This document shows, piece after piece, positions 40,701 through 50,062 of a DNA stretch of 64,000 nucleotides (positions within the stretch are counted from its first letter, which is position 1; the number at the start of each line of letters is the position of its first letter). The position numbers and the translations under genes were made by a program. A model generated the notes under the pieces. That model did no database searches. It saw only the letters and a program-made list of their open reading frames with translations, and was not told the DNA's origin. The DNA is from Actinocrispum wychmicini (GTDB lineage: Bacteria > Actinomycetota > Actinomycetes > Mycobacteriales > Pseudonocardiaceae): contig NZ_SLWS01000013.1 of assembly GCF_004345645.1 (NCBI RefSeq), forward strand, positions 186,001-250,000, written 5' to 3'.

Positions 40701-41465
40701 TCAGCGAGCGAGCCAGCCACCATCCACCGCCAAGACATGTCCGGTTACGTAGTCAGAGGCCGAACTGGCCAGGAACACCGCTGCGCCGGCGAGATCGTCC
40801 GGAGATCCCCACCGGCCCGTGGGGATACGACCCAGAATCTCCTCGTAGCGTCGCTCGTCGGCGCGCAGCGCAGCGGTGTTGTCGGTCGCGAAGTAGCCCG
40901 GGGCTATCGCGTTGACCTGTACATTGCTCGCCGCCCACTCGTTGGACAGCGTTTTGGTGAGTCCCGCGACCGCGTGTTTGCTCGCGGTGTAGGCGGCCAC
41001 CTTGATCCCGCCCTGAAAGCTCAGCAGGGACGCGACAGTGATGATCTTCCCGGCCCGCCGGTGCACCATCCGGCCGCCGACCACCCGGGTCAGTTCGAAC
41101 ACCGAGTCCAGGTTGACGGCCATGACGGCACGCCAGTCGTCGAGCGAGTGCGTCACCGCGTCGGACCGCCTGATGATCCCCGCGTTGTTGACGAGGATGT
41201 CGATCTGACGCGTGTCGACGAGCCGCGTCGCCTGGTCGGCGACCTGGTCCGGCTCGGAAAGGTCGATCTGGGCGACGGACGCGGTGCCGCCGTACGCCTC
41301 GATCTCCTCCTGGACTCCGGAGAAGTCGCCGCCGTGGCCGAGCAGCACGACGTCGGCGCCCGCGCCGGCCAGTGCCACCGCGACCGCCCGGCCGAGCCCG
41401 GTCCGCGCCCCGGTGACCAGCGCGGTGCGGCCGTCCAGGGAGAACAGCTTCCGCAGGTACGTCAT
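40701..41465 (-). CDS. kduD: 2-deoxy-D-gluconate 3-dehydrogenase-like SDR
   Basis: 254 residues, classical short-chain dehydrogenase: cofactor loop TGARTGLGRAVA, NNAG motif, catalytic Ser in VASLLSFQGG, Tyr-x3-Lys in AAYTASKHAV, and the closing VTGHVLAVDGGWLAR. It converts 2,5-diketo-3-deoxygluconate to 2-keto-3-deoxygluconate in the pectin/glycosaminoglycan uronate pathway. Its ATG overlaps the kduI stop (ATGA), strongly supporting the KduD assignment. Confidence 0.9.
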   Translation of the reverse strand: MTYLRKLFSLDGRTALVTGARTGLGRAVAVALAGAGADVVLLGHGGDFSGVQEEIEAYGGTASVAQIDLSEPDQVADQATRLVDTRQIDILVNNAGIIRRSDAVTHSLDDWRAVMAVNLDSVFELTRVVGGRMVHRRAGKIITVASLLSFQGGIKVAAYTASKHAVAGLTKTLSNEWAASNVQVNAIAPGYFATDNTAALRADERRYEEILGRIPTGRWGSPDDLAGAAVFLASSASDYVTGHVLAVDGGWLAR

Positions 41466-42304
41466 CGCAGGTCCGCCATGGCGACGTGGTCCATGTCGTC
41501 GAACCGGTAGTTCTCGCCCGCCATGAACCACAGGAACGAGTAGCTGCCGGTCGCCGCGCCGGAGTGGATGGACCAACTCGGTGAGATGACCGCCTGTTCG
41601 TTGCGGACGATGACATGCCGGGTTTCGCCGGGCTCGCCCAACAGGTGCACCAGCCGGGCGTCCGGCTCCAGGTCGAAGTAGAAGTAGCACTCGGTCCGGC
41701 GCGCGTGGGTGTGCGCCGGCATGGTGTTCCAGACACTGCCCGGCGCGAGCTGGGTCCAGCCCATCATCAGCTGGCAGCTCCGCACGTGCGTGCCGTCGAT
41801 GTACCGGCGAAGGGTGCGTGCGTTCGCGGACTCGGGCGTGCCGAGGTCGACGGGTGCCACGTCCTGGCCGCGCACCAAGGTGGTCGGAAGTGCGCGGTGC
41901 GCGGGCGCCGAAGCCAGGTAGATCCGCGCTGGTTCGGCGCCTTCGACGCTGGCGAACGTGATCTCGGCGGCGCCCCGGCCGACATAGAGAAGGTCTCCCC
42001 GGGACAGCGTGTACGGAGTACCGTCCACGGTCACCGCTCCGCGCCCGCCGACGCAGAAAGCCGCCAGCTCGCGACGTTCGCAGAAGTGGTCCGTTCGCAG
42101 GGCGTCGTCGGCCTGGAGGCGCAACGGAACAGGGCCGGGCATGGCGCCGCCGAGCACCACCCGGTCCTCGTGGCTGTACGTGAGGCGCACCGCTCCCGGG
42201 ACGAACACGTCCTCGACCAGGTAGTGCCGGCGCAGCTGCGCGGTGTCGTACCCGCGCGCCTCCGCCGGACTGGTCGAGTACCGAACGTCCACCGCGACCT
42301 CCAT
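41462..42304 (-). CDS. kduI: 5-dehydro-4-deoxy-D-glucuronate isomerase
   Basis: 280-residue cupin that isomerises the unsaturated uronate product of polysaccharide lyases and glucuronyl hydrolases. Metal ligands are visible in MPAHTHARRTECYFYF (HxH and Glu) and a later His in SPSWSIHSGAATGSYSFLWFMAGEN. N-terminal hallmark YDTAQLRRHYLVEDVF. ATG 42304. First gene of the operon with kduD, iclR and lctP. No polysaccharide lyase, kdgK or kdgA is seen within the window. Confidence 0.93.
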   Translation of the reverse strand: MEVAVDVRYSTSPAEARGYDTAQLRRHYLVEDVFVPGAVRLTYSHEDRVVLGGAMPGPVPLRLQADDALRTDHFCERRELAAFCVGGRGAVTVDGTPYTLSRGDLLYVGRGAAEITFASVEGAEPARIYLASAPAHRALPTTLVRGQDVAPVDLGTPESANARTLRRYIDGTHVRSCQLMMGWTQLAPGSVWNTMPAHTHARRTECYFYFDLEPDARLVHLLGEPGETRHVIVRNEQAVISPSWSIHSGAATGSYSFLWFMAGENYRFDDMDHVAMADLR

Positions 42305-42311
42305 GTACCAG

Positions 42312-42326
42312 TCAGTGGAACACTGA
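42312..42326. promoter_or_regulatory. Palindrome TCAGTG-GAA-CACTGA upstream of kduI
   Basis: Perfect 6-bp arms 8 bp upstream of the kduI start codon, flanked on both sides by ACCAGT. It overlaps the expected transcript start or leader, a natural place for repressor binding, perhaps by the IclR protein of the operon. No clear -10/-35 was found in the rest of the 42305-42401 gap. Confidence 0.5.
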
Positions 42327-42401
42327 ACCAGTAGTTGGGAAGACGCTAACAGCTCGGCCCGGCCAAGGGAAGGTCCAGACCACCCGGGCCGGCCGCGGTG
42401 T

Positions 42402-43697
42402 TCAGTCGGCCACCGGGAAGTTGCCGCAGAAGACGGGCCGCGGGTCGCGGCGGCGCTTGATGTCACGCAGGCGGATGACCACTTCGGCACTGAACGCGTC
42501 GGACACGTTCTCGCCAGGACTGAGGAACGTGAACGGTTTGCGGCCACTGACGGGGAGCGAGCCGGCGAGTGACAGCTGCCTGTCAGTGATCGACAGGGCC
42601 GTGTCCGGGTCGGCTGGAATGCCGAACATGTAGATCGCGTACGGCTCGGTCAGCGGGCCGTGCGGACTGTCGGACGGGCGGGTGAACGCGCCACCCAGGT
42701 GCCGGACCTGCACGCTCAGCAGCGGCGCGATCGGTTCGGCCAGCAGCGTCTTGGCCGCGTCGTCGTCCAGTCCGGTCAGGAGTTCGCCCCACGAACTGCC
42801 CGCGCTCGGGGCGACCGGTTCGGCGGTGATCGATCCCAGCTCCGCGACCGACATGACTTTCCTGCTGTCGGACAACGGCTTCGGCAGGCGACCGAGCGGG
42901 GCCAGCAGGCGGCGTGCCTCGTCCTCGCCACCCAGGTACGTCGCGTCCACCGCGACCATGGGATCGCCGCCGGGGAAGTGCAGCAGGTCCAGCCACACAG
43001 TCAACTCGTCCGGCGCGGTCGCGGTGATCTGCCGGAAGACGTCCACAACCGGCGCGGCGTACTCGCCGGCCCACAGGACCCGGCCGCCGTACAGCCGCGG
43101 CGCAGGGTGCAGGGCGAGTTCGAGCGCGGTGACGACGACGAGATCGCCACCCCCGCCGCGCAGAGCCCAGAACAGGTCGGGATCGCTTCCGGCAGTGACG
43201 TGTCGCTGGTGTCCTTCGGCGTCGACGACGTCGAAGGCGGTGACGTTGTCGGCGACCCAGCCGTGGGCGCGACCGAACCAGCTCAACCCGCCGCCGAGAG
43301 CCACCCCGGTGACGCTGACGATCGGGGAGCTGCCGGGCAGGCCGGTCAGCCCGAGCGGTGCGGCGGCGGCCTGCACACGGCCGGAAGCGACGCCCGCGCC
43401 GACGCGGGCCCGGCGGGTCGCCGGGGAGATCTCCAGTGTGTCGAGCCGGCGGGTGCGCAGCAGGATGGCGCCGTCGGTGCGGCCGGTGGCGCCGTGCCCG
43501 TTGGGCTGGGTGGTGACGGTCATCCCGGCCGCGCGGGCGTGTTTGACGAGTGCGACGACGTCTTCGGCGTCCGCCACTTCGACCACGGCGGCCACCGGCT
43601 GCTGCACGGCCAGGTTCCACGGGCGGCGGGCGGCGTGGAAACCGGGGTCGCCGGGCAGCCAGACCTGGCCGCGGACAACGGATTTCAGCTCGTTCAT
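42402..43697 (-). CDS. FAD-binding (berberine-bridge-type) oxidoreductase
   Basis: 431 residues, PCMH-fold FAD domain. The flavin-attachment loop appears as TTQPNGHGATGR (His aligned with the usual GGHS), followed by VGAGVASGRVQAAAAPLGL, VTGVALGGGLSWFGRAHG and a C-terminal BBE-like end (RRDPRPVFCGNFPVAD). No CxxG cysteinyl-flavin motif follows, so the flavin is probably singly attached. Oxidises an alcohol, sugar or specialised metabolite. It is 16 bp after the amidohydrolase gene, same strand, downstream of a SARP regulator. Confidence 0.87.
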   Translation of the reverse strand: MNELKSVVRGQVWLPGDPGFHAARRPWNLAVQQPVAAVVEVADAEDVVALVKHARAAGMTVTTQPNGHGATGRTDGAILLRTRRLDTLEISPATRRARVGAGVASGRVQAAAAPLGLTGLPGSSPIVSVTGVALGGGLSWFGRAHGWVADNVTAFDVVDAEGHQRHVTAGSDPDLFWALRGGGGDLVVVTALELALHPAPRLYGGRVLWAGEYAAPVVDVFRQITATAPDELTVWLDLLHFPGGDPMVAVDATYLGGEDEARRLLAPLGRLPKPLSDSRKVMSVAELGSITAEPVAPSAGSSWGELLTGLDDDAAKTLLAEPIAPLLSVQVRHLGGAFTRPSDSPHGPLTEPYAIYMFGIPADPDTALSITDRQLSLAGSLPVSGRKPFTFLSPGENVSDAFSAEVVIRLRDIKRRRDPRPVFCGNFPVAD

Positions 43698-43713
43698 CGA
43701 AGTGTCCTCTGGT

Positions 43714-44922
43714 TCACGCGGAGATCCGTGGGTGCCGGGTGCCCCGGCGCCAGACGTCGGTGATCGACCGGGTGTCGGTGATGTCGGTGGTGGGGTCGCC
43801 CTGGACGAGGACCAGATCGGCGCGCAGGCCGACGGCGACGCGGCCACGGTCGGTGAGCCCGAAATGGCGCGCCGGGACGCTGGTGGCCGCGGCGAGGGCC
43901 GCCACCGGCGTGAGGCCCGCCTGCGTCAGCAGGACGAGTTCGCGGTGGATGCTGGCGCCGTGGATGGCGCGGAAACCGCCGTGGGGACCGTCGTTGGCGT
44001 CAGTGCCGGCCAGGAGCGGCACGCCTGCCCGATGCATGGCGGCCGCGGTCTCGAGCGCGTTGTGGATGCCGTTGGGGTTGACCGGGAAACCAGTGCTCTC
44101 GGCGGTAGCTGCCGCTCGAGCTCCGGCCGAGAGGTACTGCCAGATCCGTTCGTCGCGCCAGAGTTCGCGGCCGGTCTCCGCGGTGAGGGCCTCGACGAAG
44201 GACATGGCGCCGACCACGAAGACCCCGTAGGCGGCGGCAAGCCCGGCGATCCGCTCGGCGTCCCCGTCGGTGTGGATGTGCGCGAGGCCGTCGATACCGG
44301 CGTCTAGGGCGACGACGCTGTCATGGGCGCTGGCGACGTGCGCGATGGTCTTGAGCCCGGCGCTGTGGGCCGCGGACACCAGCGCGGCGACGCTGTCCGG
44401 TTGGAGGCAGGGCAGCGAAACTCCGCCGGACGACCCGTCGTCGATGACGATCTTCAAGTAGTCGGCACCGCCGGCGACCCGGTCCGCCACGAAGCCCTCG
44501 GCGTCCTCGGGACCGGCCACGGTGTTGAACGGCCCGTACAGCTTGCCCATGATCTGGATGGGATGCCCGTTCGGGGCGGTGGCGCCGATCTGGGCGGTGC
44601 GGACGTCGGCGACGTCGTCCGACTCGGCGGCGGCCCGGCGCAGGCGCGCGACGTTGTCCGGCATGGCGAACATGTCGAGCTCCGTGGTGACACCGAAGGT
44701 CAACGCCTGGGCGAGGCTGCCGTCGAACGCGTGCGTGTGCGCGTCGATCAGGCCGGGCAGCAGTGTGCGGCCGGTCCCGTCGACCTCGGTGGCGGCTCGC
44801 AGGTCGCTCGGGCTTTCCGCGACGGCGGCGATCAGGTCCCCGTCGATCAGCACGTCCGCCTTGGGCAGGACCCGCTCGCCGTCGAAGACCCGCACGTTCC
44901 GAATCACTGTGCTCGTGTCCAT
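43714..44922 (-). CDS. Metal-dependent amidohydrolase
   Basis: 402 residues of the imidazolonepropionase/prolidase-like amidohydrolase group. Metal ligands: PGLIDAHTHAF (HxH), YLKIVIDDG (Lys bridging region), IAHVASAHD, GLAHIHTDG and Asp in LLAGTDANDGPHGGF; N- and C-terminal composite domain ends in GRVAVGLRADLVLVQGDP. Hydrolyses C-N bonds in cyclic amides or amino-acid derivatives; substrate unknown. ATG 44922, 53 bp after the SARP gene, and likely in one unit with the flavoprotein downstream. Confidence 0.9.
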   Translation of the reverse strand: MDTSTVIRNVRVFDGERVLPKADVLIDGDLIAAVAESPSDLRAATEVDGTGRTLLPGLIDAHTHAFDGSLAQALTFGVTTELDMFAMPDNVARLRRAAAESDDVADVRTAQIGATAPNGHPIQIMGKLYGPFNTVAGPEDAEGFVADRVAGGADYLKIVIDDGSSGGVSLPCLQPDSVAALVSAAHSAGLKTIAHVASAHDSVVALDAGIDGLAHIHTDGDAERIAGLAAAYGVFVVGAMSFVEALTAETGRELWRDERIWQYLSAGARAAATAESTGFPVNPNGIHNALETAAAMHRAGVPLLAGTDANDGPHGGFRAIHGASIHRELVLLTQAGLTPVAALAAATSVPARHFGLTDRGRVAVGLRADLVLVQGDPTTDITDTRSITDVWRRGTRHPRISA

Positions 44923-44975
44923 GGCGTCGACCGTGGCGGGCCCGGTCTGCGGTCGAGCTGGGATCGAGCTGGGAC

Positions 44976-47900
44976 TCAGGCCAGCAGGCGCCTGCTCTGG
45001 TCCGCCCAGTACGCCAGACCGTGTCGTTCGTGGACCTCCAGCGCCGCTCGGGCGTGGTCGCGGGCCTCGCCTGCCCGGCCGAGCCGCCCGGCCAGCTCCG
45101 CGAGGACCAGGCGCGTGGACCCCCAACAGGCAGTGCCCATCCCGGCCACCACGAACTGGTCGGCGGACGGGAGCAGCTTCTCGTACAGCTCCCGAGGATC
45201 GGGGACACCAAGGCGGGCGGCCACCAGCCCCCAGACCGCGACGAGGAAGTCGCCGACCCAGTCCTCGGCGGTGTCAGTTCCCCACAACGCGATGAGCTCC
45301 CGCGCCAACGCGCACTGATTCGCCTCGACGGCCGCCAGCACGGCGACGGGCCGCAGCGGCACCTGGTTCGGTTCCCGGGCGGCGGCCACCAGCTCGGCCA
45401 GCAACTCGGGCACACGGCCCTGGGCGCGACGACAGGTGAACGTGGTCACCAGCCGACGGAACGAGGTACCCCACAGTGTCGACCCGAACTGCGGCTTCCC
45501 GAAGTCCGCGAGCAGCGCCTGCGCCTCGGCCCAGCGGCCGTCCAGGGTCCAGCGCGCCGGCTGTGCGAGGCGGACCATCGACTCGATCTCCCGCCGGGGA
45601 GCCGTGCGCAACAACTGCTCGCAACGGGCGAACTCCCGGTCCCAGCCGGCAAGGTCCCCGTCCCGCAGCATGCACGACATCAGGTGCACGCGCGCCGTCA
45701 CCTCGTCGCTCAGCGGCAGTCCCGGCAAGGCGACGAGCTCTTCCGCCGCCGCGCGCCGGACGGCGTTACGTCCCGGCCGGAACACCGCGAGCAGGTAGTT
45801 GTTCAGCGTCCTGGCCAACAGCGGAGCCACCCGGGTGGCGCGGGCGAGTTCGACCGCCTCGGTCGCGTACCGTTCGCTCTCGGCCCGATGCGGCCCGTAG
45901 TGCAGCTCCAGGGCGAGGGTGCCGAGGAGAGTGGCCCGGTCGGTGTCGGTGAGTGGCCCGCGTAGCAGCCCTTCGATGACGGCCACCATTTCGGCGTCGA
46001 CGACGCCGTAGGGTCGCCAGGTCCACACAGCGGGTCCGCCGATCGCGGTGACGGCGGGAATGAGCGCGTCCCGATCGTCGGCGCGCCGAGCGAGCCGGAT
46101 CGACTCCGTCCAGGCGTGCCGCGCGTCCTCCGGCCGCCCCACCGAACGGAGGGCCTGCCCCAGCCCGGTCAGCACCCGGGCCCGCTCGGCGTCCCTGCCA
46201 GGCGGGAGAACGTCCAGCGCCAGCTGCCAGAACTCGACCGCCTCGGTGTGCGCCAGCTGGCTGCCCGCGTGCCGAGCCGCCGTCGCGGCGTACTCGACCG
46301 CCTTGTCGGCGCCACCCAGCTTCGCGGCCTGGGCGAAGTGATGGGCGAGCCGGGCGGACTCGTCCCGCGGCACAACCAGTTCCAGCGCTTCGCCGACGCG
46401 CAGGTGCAGCCGGGCCCGTTCGAGCCGGCTCAACCCCGCGTAGAGCGCCTCCTGGACAAGCGCGTGCGAGAACCGGTAGTCGGTGCCGGCGACCAGGTCG
46501 ATCACCAGCCCACTCGCGACCGCCGGCTCCATGCCGTTCATCACGTCCTCCGGCGAAGCGCCGGTCACGGCCGCCAACAAGTCGATGTCGACCTCACGGC
46601 CTGCGACCGACGCGGCGCGCAGGAGCGACCTGGTCTCGTCGGGCAGCCTTGCCACACGCCGGTCGAGCACCGCACGCACGCTTGACGGCACCACTGTGGA
46701 CAGTCCGTGCTCGCCGGCCAGCAGACGCAGCACCTCGCCCAGGTAGAAAGGGTTCCCGCCGGTTCTCGCCAGCAGGGCCGCGACCAGTCCGGGTTCCTCG
46801 GCGACTCCTGCCGTCCGCAGGTAGAGCGCGACGTCCTCGGCGGTGAACGGCGTCAGGTCGACCCGCTCGGTGGCCTGCTGTCGGGACAGTGCCGCGAGCG
46901 TGTTCCGTAGTTCCTCGGGGTGATCGCCGGGTTCGGGACGGCAGGTGGCGAGCACCAGCATCCGACGGCGGGCGGCCTCCTCCGCGACGAAGGCCAGCAG
47001 CCGCAGCGACGAGGCATCCGCCCACTGCAGGTCGTCGACGAGAAGGACGAGCGGCGCGTCGTCCTTGGTCAAGGCGGCCAGGACTTGGTCGTACAGCTCG
47101 TACAGGGCCGTGCCGGGATCGTCTTCCGTCACGGCCGTTCGTCCGGTCAGCAAACCGGAGCTGTCCCCAACGGCGCGCAGGATCTGTGTCCACGGCCGGA
47201 AGGCCGGCGCCGGGCCGTCCACACACCGGCCGACGGCGACGCGGAACCGTTGGGCGACAGCCAAATCCGCCACGGCACGGGCCAGGCGGGACTTGCCGAT
47301 CCCGGCCTCGCCCGTGATCAGCACGGCACCACCCTCGCCCAGCCGGGCGTGGGCCAGCCGGCGCTCCAGCAGCGCCAGCTCGACCGCTCTCGCGACCAGG
47401 CCACAAGGTTCGACCACCGGCGACTCGGCCGGCAGGGCGACCGGCTCGGCCAGCCGCAGCCGCGGTGCCTGGTCGAACACCGCCTGTTCCAGATCTCTCA
47501 GCTCAGGCCCTGGCCGCAGGCCGAGATCCGCCGCCAGGCGGACGCGGATCCGGCGCAGCGCGGCCAACGCCTCCGCCTGCCTACCGGCCCGGTACAGCGC
47601 GAGCACGAGCAGCGACCAGGCCCGTTCCCGGTACGGCCACTCGCCCACCAGCGATTCCAGGCCGGGCACCAGGGCCGCGTCCTCGCCGAGGGCCAGCCGC
47701 GCCTCGAACCCGTTCGCCAACGCGGTGGCGCGTTGCTCGACGAGCTGGGCGATGACCGGTTGCGCGAACTCCTCGTCGGTGAACTCGCCGAGCGGGTCCC
47801 CTCGCCACAGCGTCATCGCCTGGTCCAGCACGCCGACCACCTCGCGGTGCGCCCCGCGGGCCAACGCCTGCCGGCCCTGGTCGACCGCCGCGCTGAACCG

Positions 47901-48224
47901 CCACAGGTCGACCTGTCCGGGCGCGACCGCCAGCTGGTAGCCGGGCGCCCGGGTGAGCAGGACCTCAGGCGGCGTGCGCGGCCGGCGACCGGGCTCCAGC
48001 ACCTTGCGCAGGTGCGCGATGTAGGCCTGGAGAGTCCTGGTCGCCCCGGCCGGGGCCTCGTCGGCCCACAGCTCCTCGATCAGCCGGTCCAGCGAGACCA
48101 CCCGGCCGGCCTGCGACGCCAGCATGGCCACCAGCGCACGCTGCTTGCGCGTCCCGAGGTCGAGCACGTGGCCGGAGTCGTCGACCACTTCAAGCGAACC
48201 GAACAGCCGGAACGTCAGTTTCAC
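44976..48224 (-). CDS. SARP/BTAD-type ATPase regulator (AfsR-like)
   Basis: 1082 residues. An OmpR-type winged helix at 1-95 (LGTRKQRALVAMLASQAGRVVSLDRLIEELW: core RKQRALVAMLA) is followed by the bacterial transcriptional activation domain to about 245. Next is a STAND/AAA ATPase (Walker A GEAGIGKS near 300, Walker B LVLLVDDLQWAD), then a long TPR-like helical C-terminus. Such proteins activate specialised-metabolite genes. GTG 48224. The downstream amidohydrolase and flavin oxidase on the same strand are candidate targets. No LuxR HTH is present at the C-terminus. Confidence 0.9.
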   Translation of the reverse strand: MKLTFRLFGSLEVVDDSGHVLDLGTRKQRALVAMLASQAGRVVSLDRLIEELWADEAPAGATRTLQAYIAHLRKVLEPGRRPRTPPEVLLTRAPGYQLAVAPGQVDLWRFSAAVDQGRQALARGAHREVVGVLDQAMTLWRGDPLGEFTDEEFAQPVIAQLVEQRATALANGFEARLALGEDAALVPGLESLVGEWPYRERAWSLLVLALYRAGRQAEALAALRRIRVRLAADLGLRPGPELRDLEQAVFDQAPRLRLAEPVALPAESPVVEPCGLVARAVELALLERRLAHARLGEGGAVLITGEAGIGKSRLARAVADLAVAQRFRVAVGRCVDGPAPAFRPWTQILRAVGDSSGLLTGRTAVTEDDPGTALYELYDQVLAALTKDDAPLVLLVDDLQWADASSLRLLAFVAEEAARRRMLVLATCRPEPGDHPEELRNTLAALSRQQATERVDLTPFTAEDVALYLRTAGVAEEPGLVAALLARTGGNPFYLGEVLRLLAGEHGLSTVVPSSVRAVLDRRVARLPDETRSLLRAASVAGREVDIDLLAAVTGASPEDVMNGMEPAVASGLVIDLVAGTDYRFSHALVQEALYAGLSRLERARLHLRVGEALELVVPRDESARLAHHFAQAAKLGGADKAVEYAATAARHAGSQLAHTEAVEFWQLALDVLPPGRDAERARVLTGLGQALRSVGRPEDARHAWTESIRLARRADDRDALIPAVTAIGGPAVWTWRPYGVVDAEMVAVIEGLLRGPLTDTDRATLLGTLALELHYGPHRAESERYATEAVELARATRVAPLLARTLNNYLLAVFRPGRNAVRRAAAEELVALPGLPLSDEVTARVHLMSCMLRDGDLAGWDREFARCEQLLRTAPRREIESMVRLAQPARWTLDGRWAEAQALLADFGKPQFGSTLWGTSFRRLVTTFTCRRAQGRVPELLAELVAAAREPNQVPLRPVAVLAAVEANQCALARELIALWGTDTAEDWVGDFLVAVWGLVAARLGVPDPRELYEKLLPSADQFVVAGMGTACWGSTRLVLAELAGRLGRAGEARDHARAALEVHERHGLAYWADQSRRLLA

Positions 48225-48365
48225 GGACCTGAACCCCCCAAACCGGATCCCCCCAGGTCACAGTCTAGGCACGGGGACCTCAACTCCTCCGCAGCCGAAT
48301 CCCAGCCCGCCGCGGGCACGGTGACCCCGCCCCCCAGTCCCGCCGACCCGAACGGACAACCGACC

Positions 48366-48860
48366 ATGATCCGTCGTCGTTTTCTGGCCCTCGCGCTCGT
48401 CGCGGCCCTGACAGTGCCAGCCGCGCAGGCCGCGTCGGCGACCGGCCATGGACCCGACCGCGCCACCGTGGTCCGCTGGGTCGAGGAGTACCTCCGGGCG
48501 TGGCGGGACAAGGACGACCTGGCGGTCGGCCGGATCTTCACCGCGGACGCCGTGTACCAGGAGATCCCCGGCGACGACGCGCACACCTACGTCGGACGGC
48601 GGTCCATCCAGGAGTACTGGCGCACCATCACCGCGGGCCAGACCGAGGTCACCACCCGCTACGGCGAGCCACTGGTCCAGGGCGACCGAGCCGCCGTCGA
48701 GCTGTGGATCACGTTGCGTGCCAACGGCAACTGGCTGACCTTCGAAGAGACGAACGTGCTGTACTTCGCCCGCGACGGACGGGTCCGGCGCAACGTCGAG
48801 TACTGGATCATGCGACCGGGCCGGTTCGACCCGCCGGCGCGCTGGGGGACGCGCGGGTGA
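48366..48860 (+). CDS. Secreted NTF2/SnoaL-like protein
   Basis: 164 residues: a Sec signal peptide (RRFLALALVAALTVPAAQAASA) and a SnoaL/NTF2-like cone-shaped domain (VVRWVEEYLRAWRDKDDLAVGRIFTADAVYQEIP: core YLRAWRDKDD; RRNVEYWIMRPG). The fold serves as cyclase, isomerase or ligand binder; secretion is unusual for it. ATG 48366, divergent from the SARP gene. The 141-bp gap between them presumably holds both promoters. Confidence 0.82.
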   Translation: MIRRRFLALALVAALTVPAAQAASATGHGPDRATVVRWVEEYLRAWRDKDDLAVGRIFTADAVYQEIPGDDAHTYVGRRSIQEYWRTITAGQTEVTTRYGEPLVQGDRAAVELWITLRANGNWLTFEETNVLYFARDGRVRRNVEYWIMRPGRFDPPARWGTRG

Positions 48861-48984
48861 CCGGCCTGGCCGGGTCGCGAATTACCTGGTCATCTTTCGT
48901 CATCCAGATCTGGGCGCGTAACCGGCCGGCGGCTCCGTAAACTTGAGGGTGGGTTTCGGAGCGGTCCAGCCGGGAGGTGCCGTG

Positions 48985-50004
48985 GTGAACGCCGACGAGC
49001 GTCGGTTCGAAGTGCTGCGCGCCATCGTGGCCGACTACGTCTCCAACCACGAGCCGGTGGCGTCCAAGGCCATCGTGGAACGGCACAGCCTGGGGGTCTC
49101 CAGCGCGACCGTGCGCAACGACATGGCTTCCCTGGAGGAGGACGGCTACATCACGCAGCCGCACACGAGCGCCGGCCGGATCCCGACCGACAAGGGGTAC
49201 CGGTTGTTCGTCGACCGGTTGTCCGAGGTCAAGCCGTTGTCCGGGGCGGAGCGGCGGGCCATCGGCAAGTTCCTGGACGGCGCGGTCGACCTGGACGACG
49301 TGCTGCGCCGAAGTGTCCGCCTGCTCGCCCAGCTGACCAGGCAGGTCGCCGTCGTGCAGTATCCGACGCTGACCCGCTCGACGGTCCGGCACATCGAACT
49401 GGTGCTGATCACCCCCGCCCGGGTCATGCTCGTGACGATCACCGACACCGGCCGGGTCGACCAGCGCATGGCCGACCTGGGCGACGTGATCACCGACGAC
49501 AGCCTGGCCCGGCTCCGGTCCATGGTCAACGCGACGCTGGCCGGCCACCGCCTGGTGGAGGCGGCCGCGAAGGTCGCCGAGCTGATCGAACAGGCCCCGG
49601 CGGACCTGCGGGACGCGATGGTGCGGGTGGGCACGGTCCTGGTCGAGTCCCTGGTCGAACACCCGGAGGAACGGCTGGTCCTCGGCGGCACCGCGAACCT
49701 CACCCGCAACGTCGCCGACTTCCCCGGATCGTTGCGCCAGGTGCTGGAGGCGCTTGAGGAACAAGTCGTCATCCTGAAGCTGCTCGCGTCCACCCGTGAC
49801 GCGGGCACGGTGACCGTACGCATCGGAGGAGAGAACGAGGCTGAGGAGATGCGCAGCACGTCCGTCGTATCCATTGGGTACGGCGGGGTGGAGCTGCTCG
49901 GCGGGATGGGCGTGGTCGGCCCGACGCGGATGGACTACGCGGGAACTATCGCCGCGGTCCGCGCAGTTGCCAACTACGTGGGGGAGATCCTCACAGTGCG
50001 ATGA
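48985..50004 (+). CDS. hrcA: Heat-inducible transcription repressor HrcA
   Basis: 339-residue repressor that binds CIRCE elements before groE-type genes. N-terminal winged helix FEVLRAIVADYVSNHEPVASKAIVERHSLGVSSATVRNDMASLEEDGYI (core VSSATVRNDMA), then a GAF-like domain and the closing PTRMDYAGTIAAVRAVANYV. GTG 48985 has GGAGG 7 nt upstream; GTG 48982 is possible but too close. It starts the hrcA-dnaJ-rsmE series. No CIRCE inverted repeat was seen in the window. Confidence 0.95.
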   Translation: MNADERRFEVLRAIVADYVSNHEPVASKAIVERHSLGVSSATVRNDMASLEEDGYITQPHTSAGRIPTDKGYRLFVDRLSEVKPLSGAERRAIGKFLDGAVDLDDVLRRSVRLLAQLTRQVAVVQYPTLTRSTVRHIELVLITPARVMLVTITDTGRVDQRMADLGDVITDDSLARLRSMVNATLAGHRLVEAAAKVAELIEQAPADLRDAMVRVGTVLVESLVEHPEERLVLGGTANLTRNVADFPGSLRQVLEALEEQVVILKLLASTRDAGTVTVRIGGENEAEEMRSTSVVSIGYGGVELLGGMGVVGPTRMDYAGTIAAVRAVANYVGEILTVR

Positions 50005-50062
50005 GGCATGACAAGGAGCCGGGCGCGGTGGCGCACCGCGGACCGCGTTGCGGCAGGAGGAC

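Noticed and set aside
48861..48984. Possible CIRCE element before hrcA
   Set aside because: No TTAGCACTC-N9-GAGTGCTAA-like inverted repeat is present; hrcA is probably not self-repressed through a local CIRCE.
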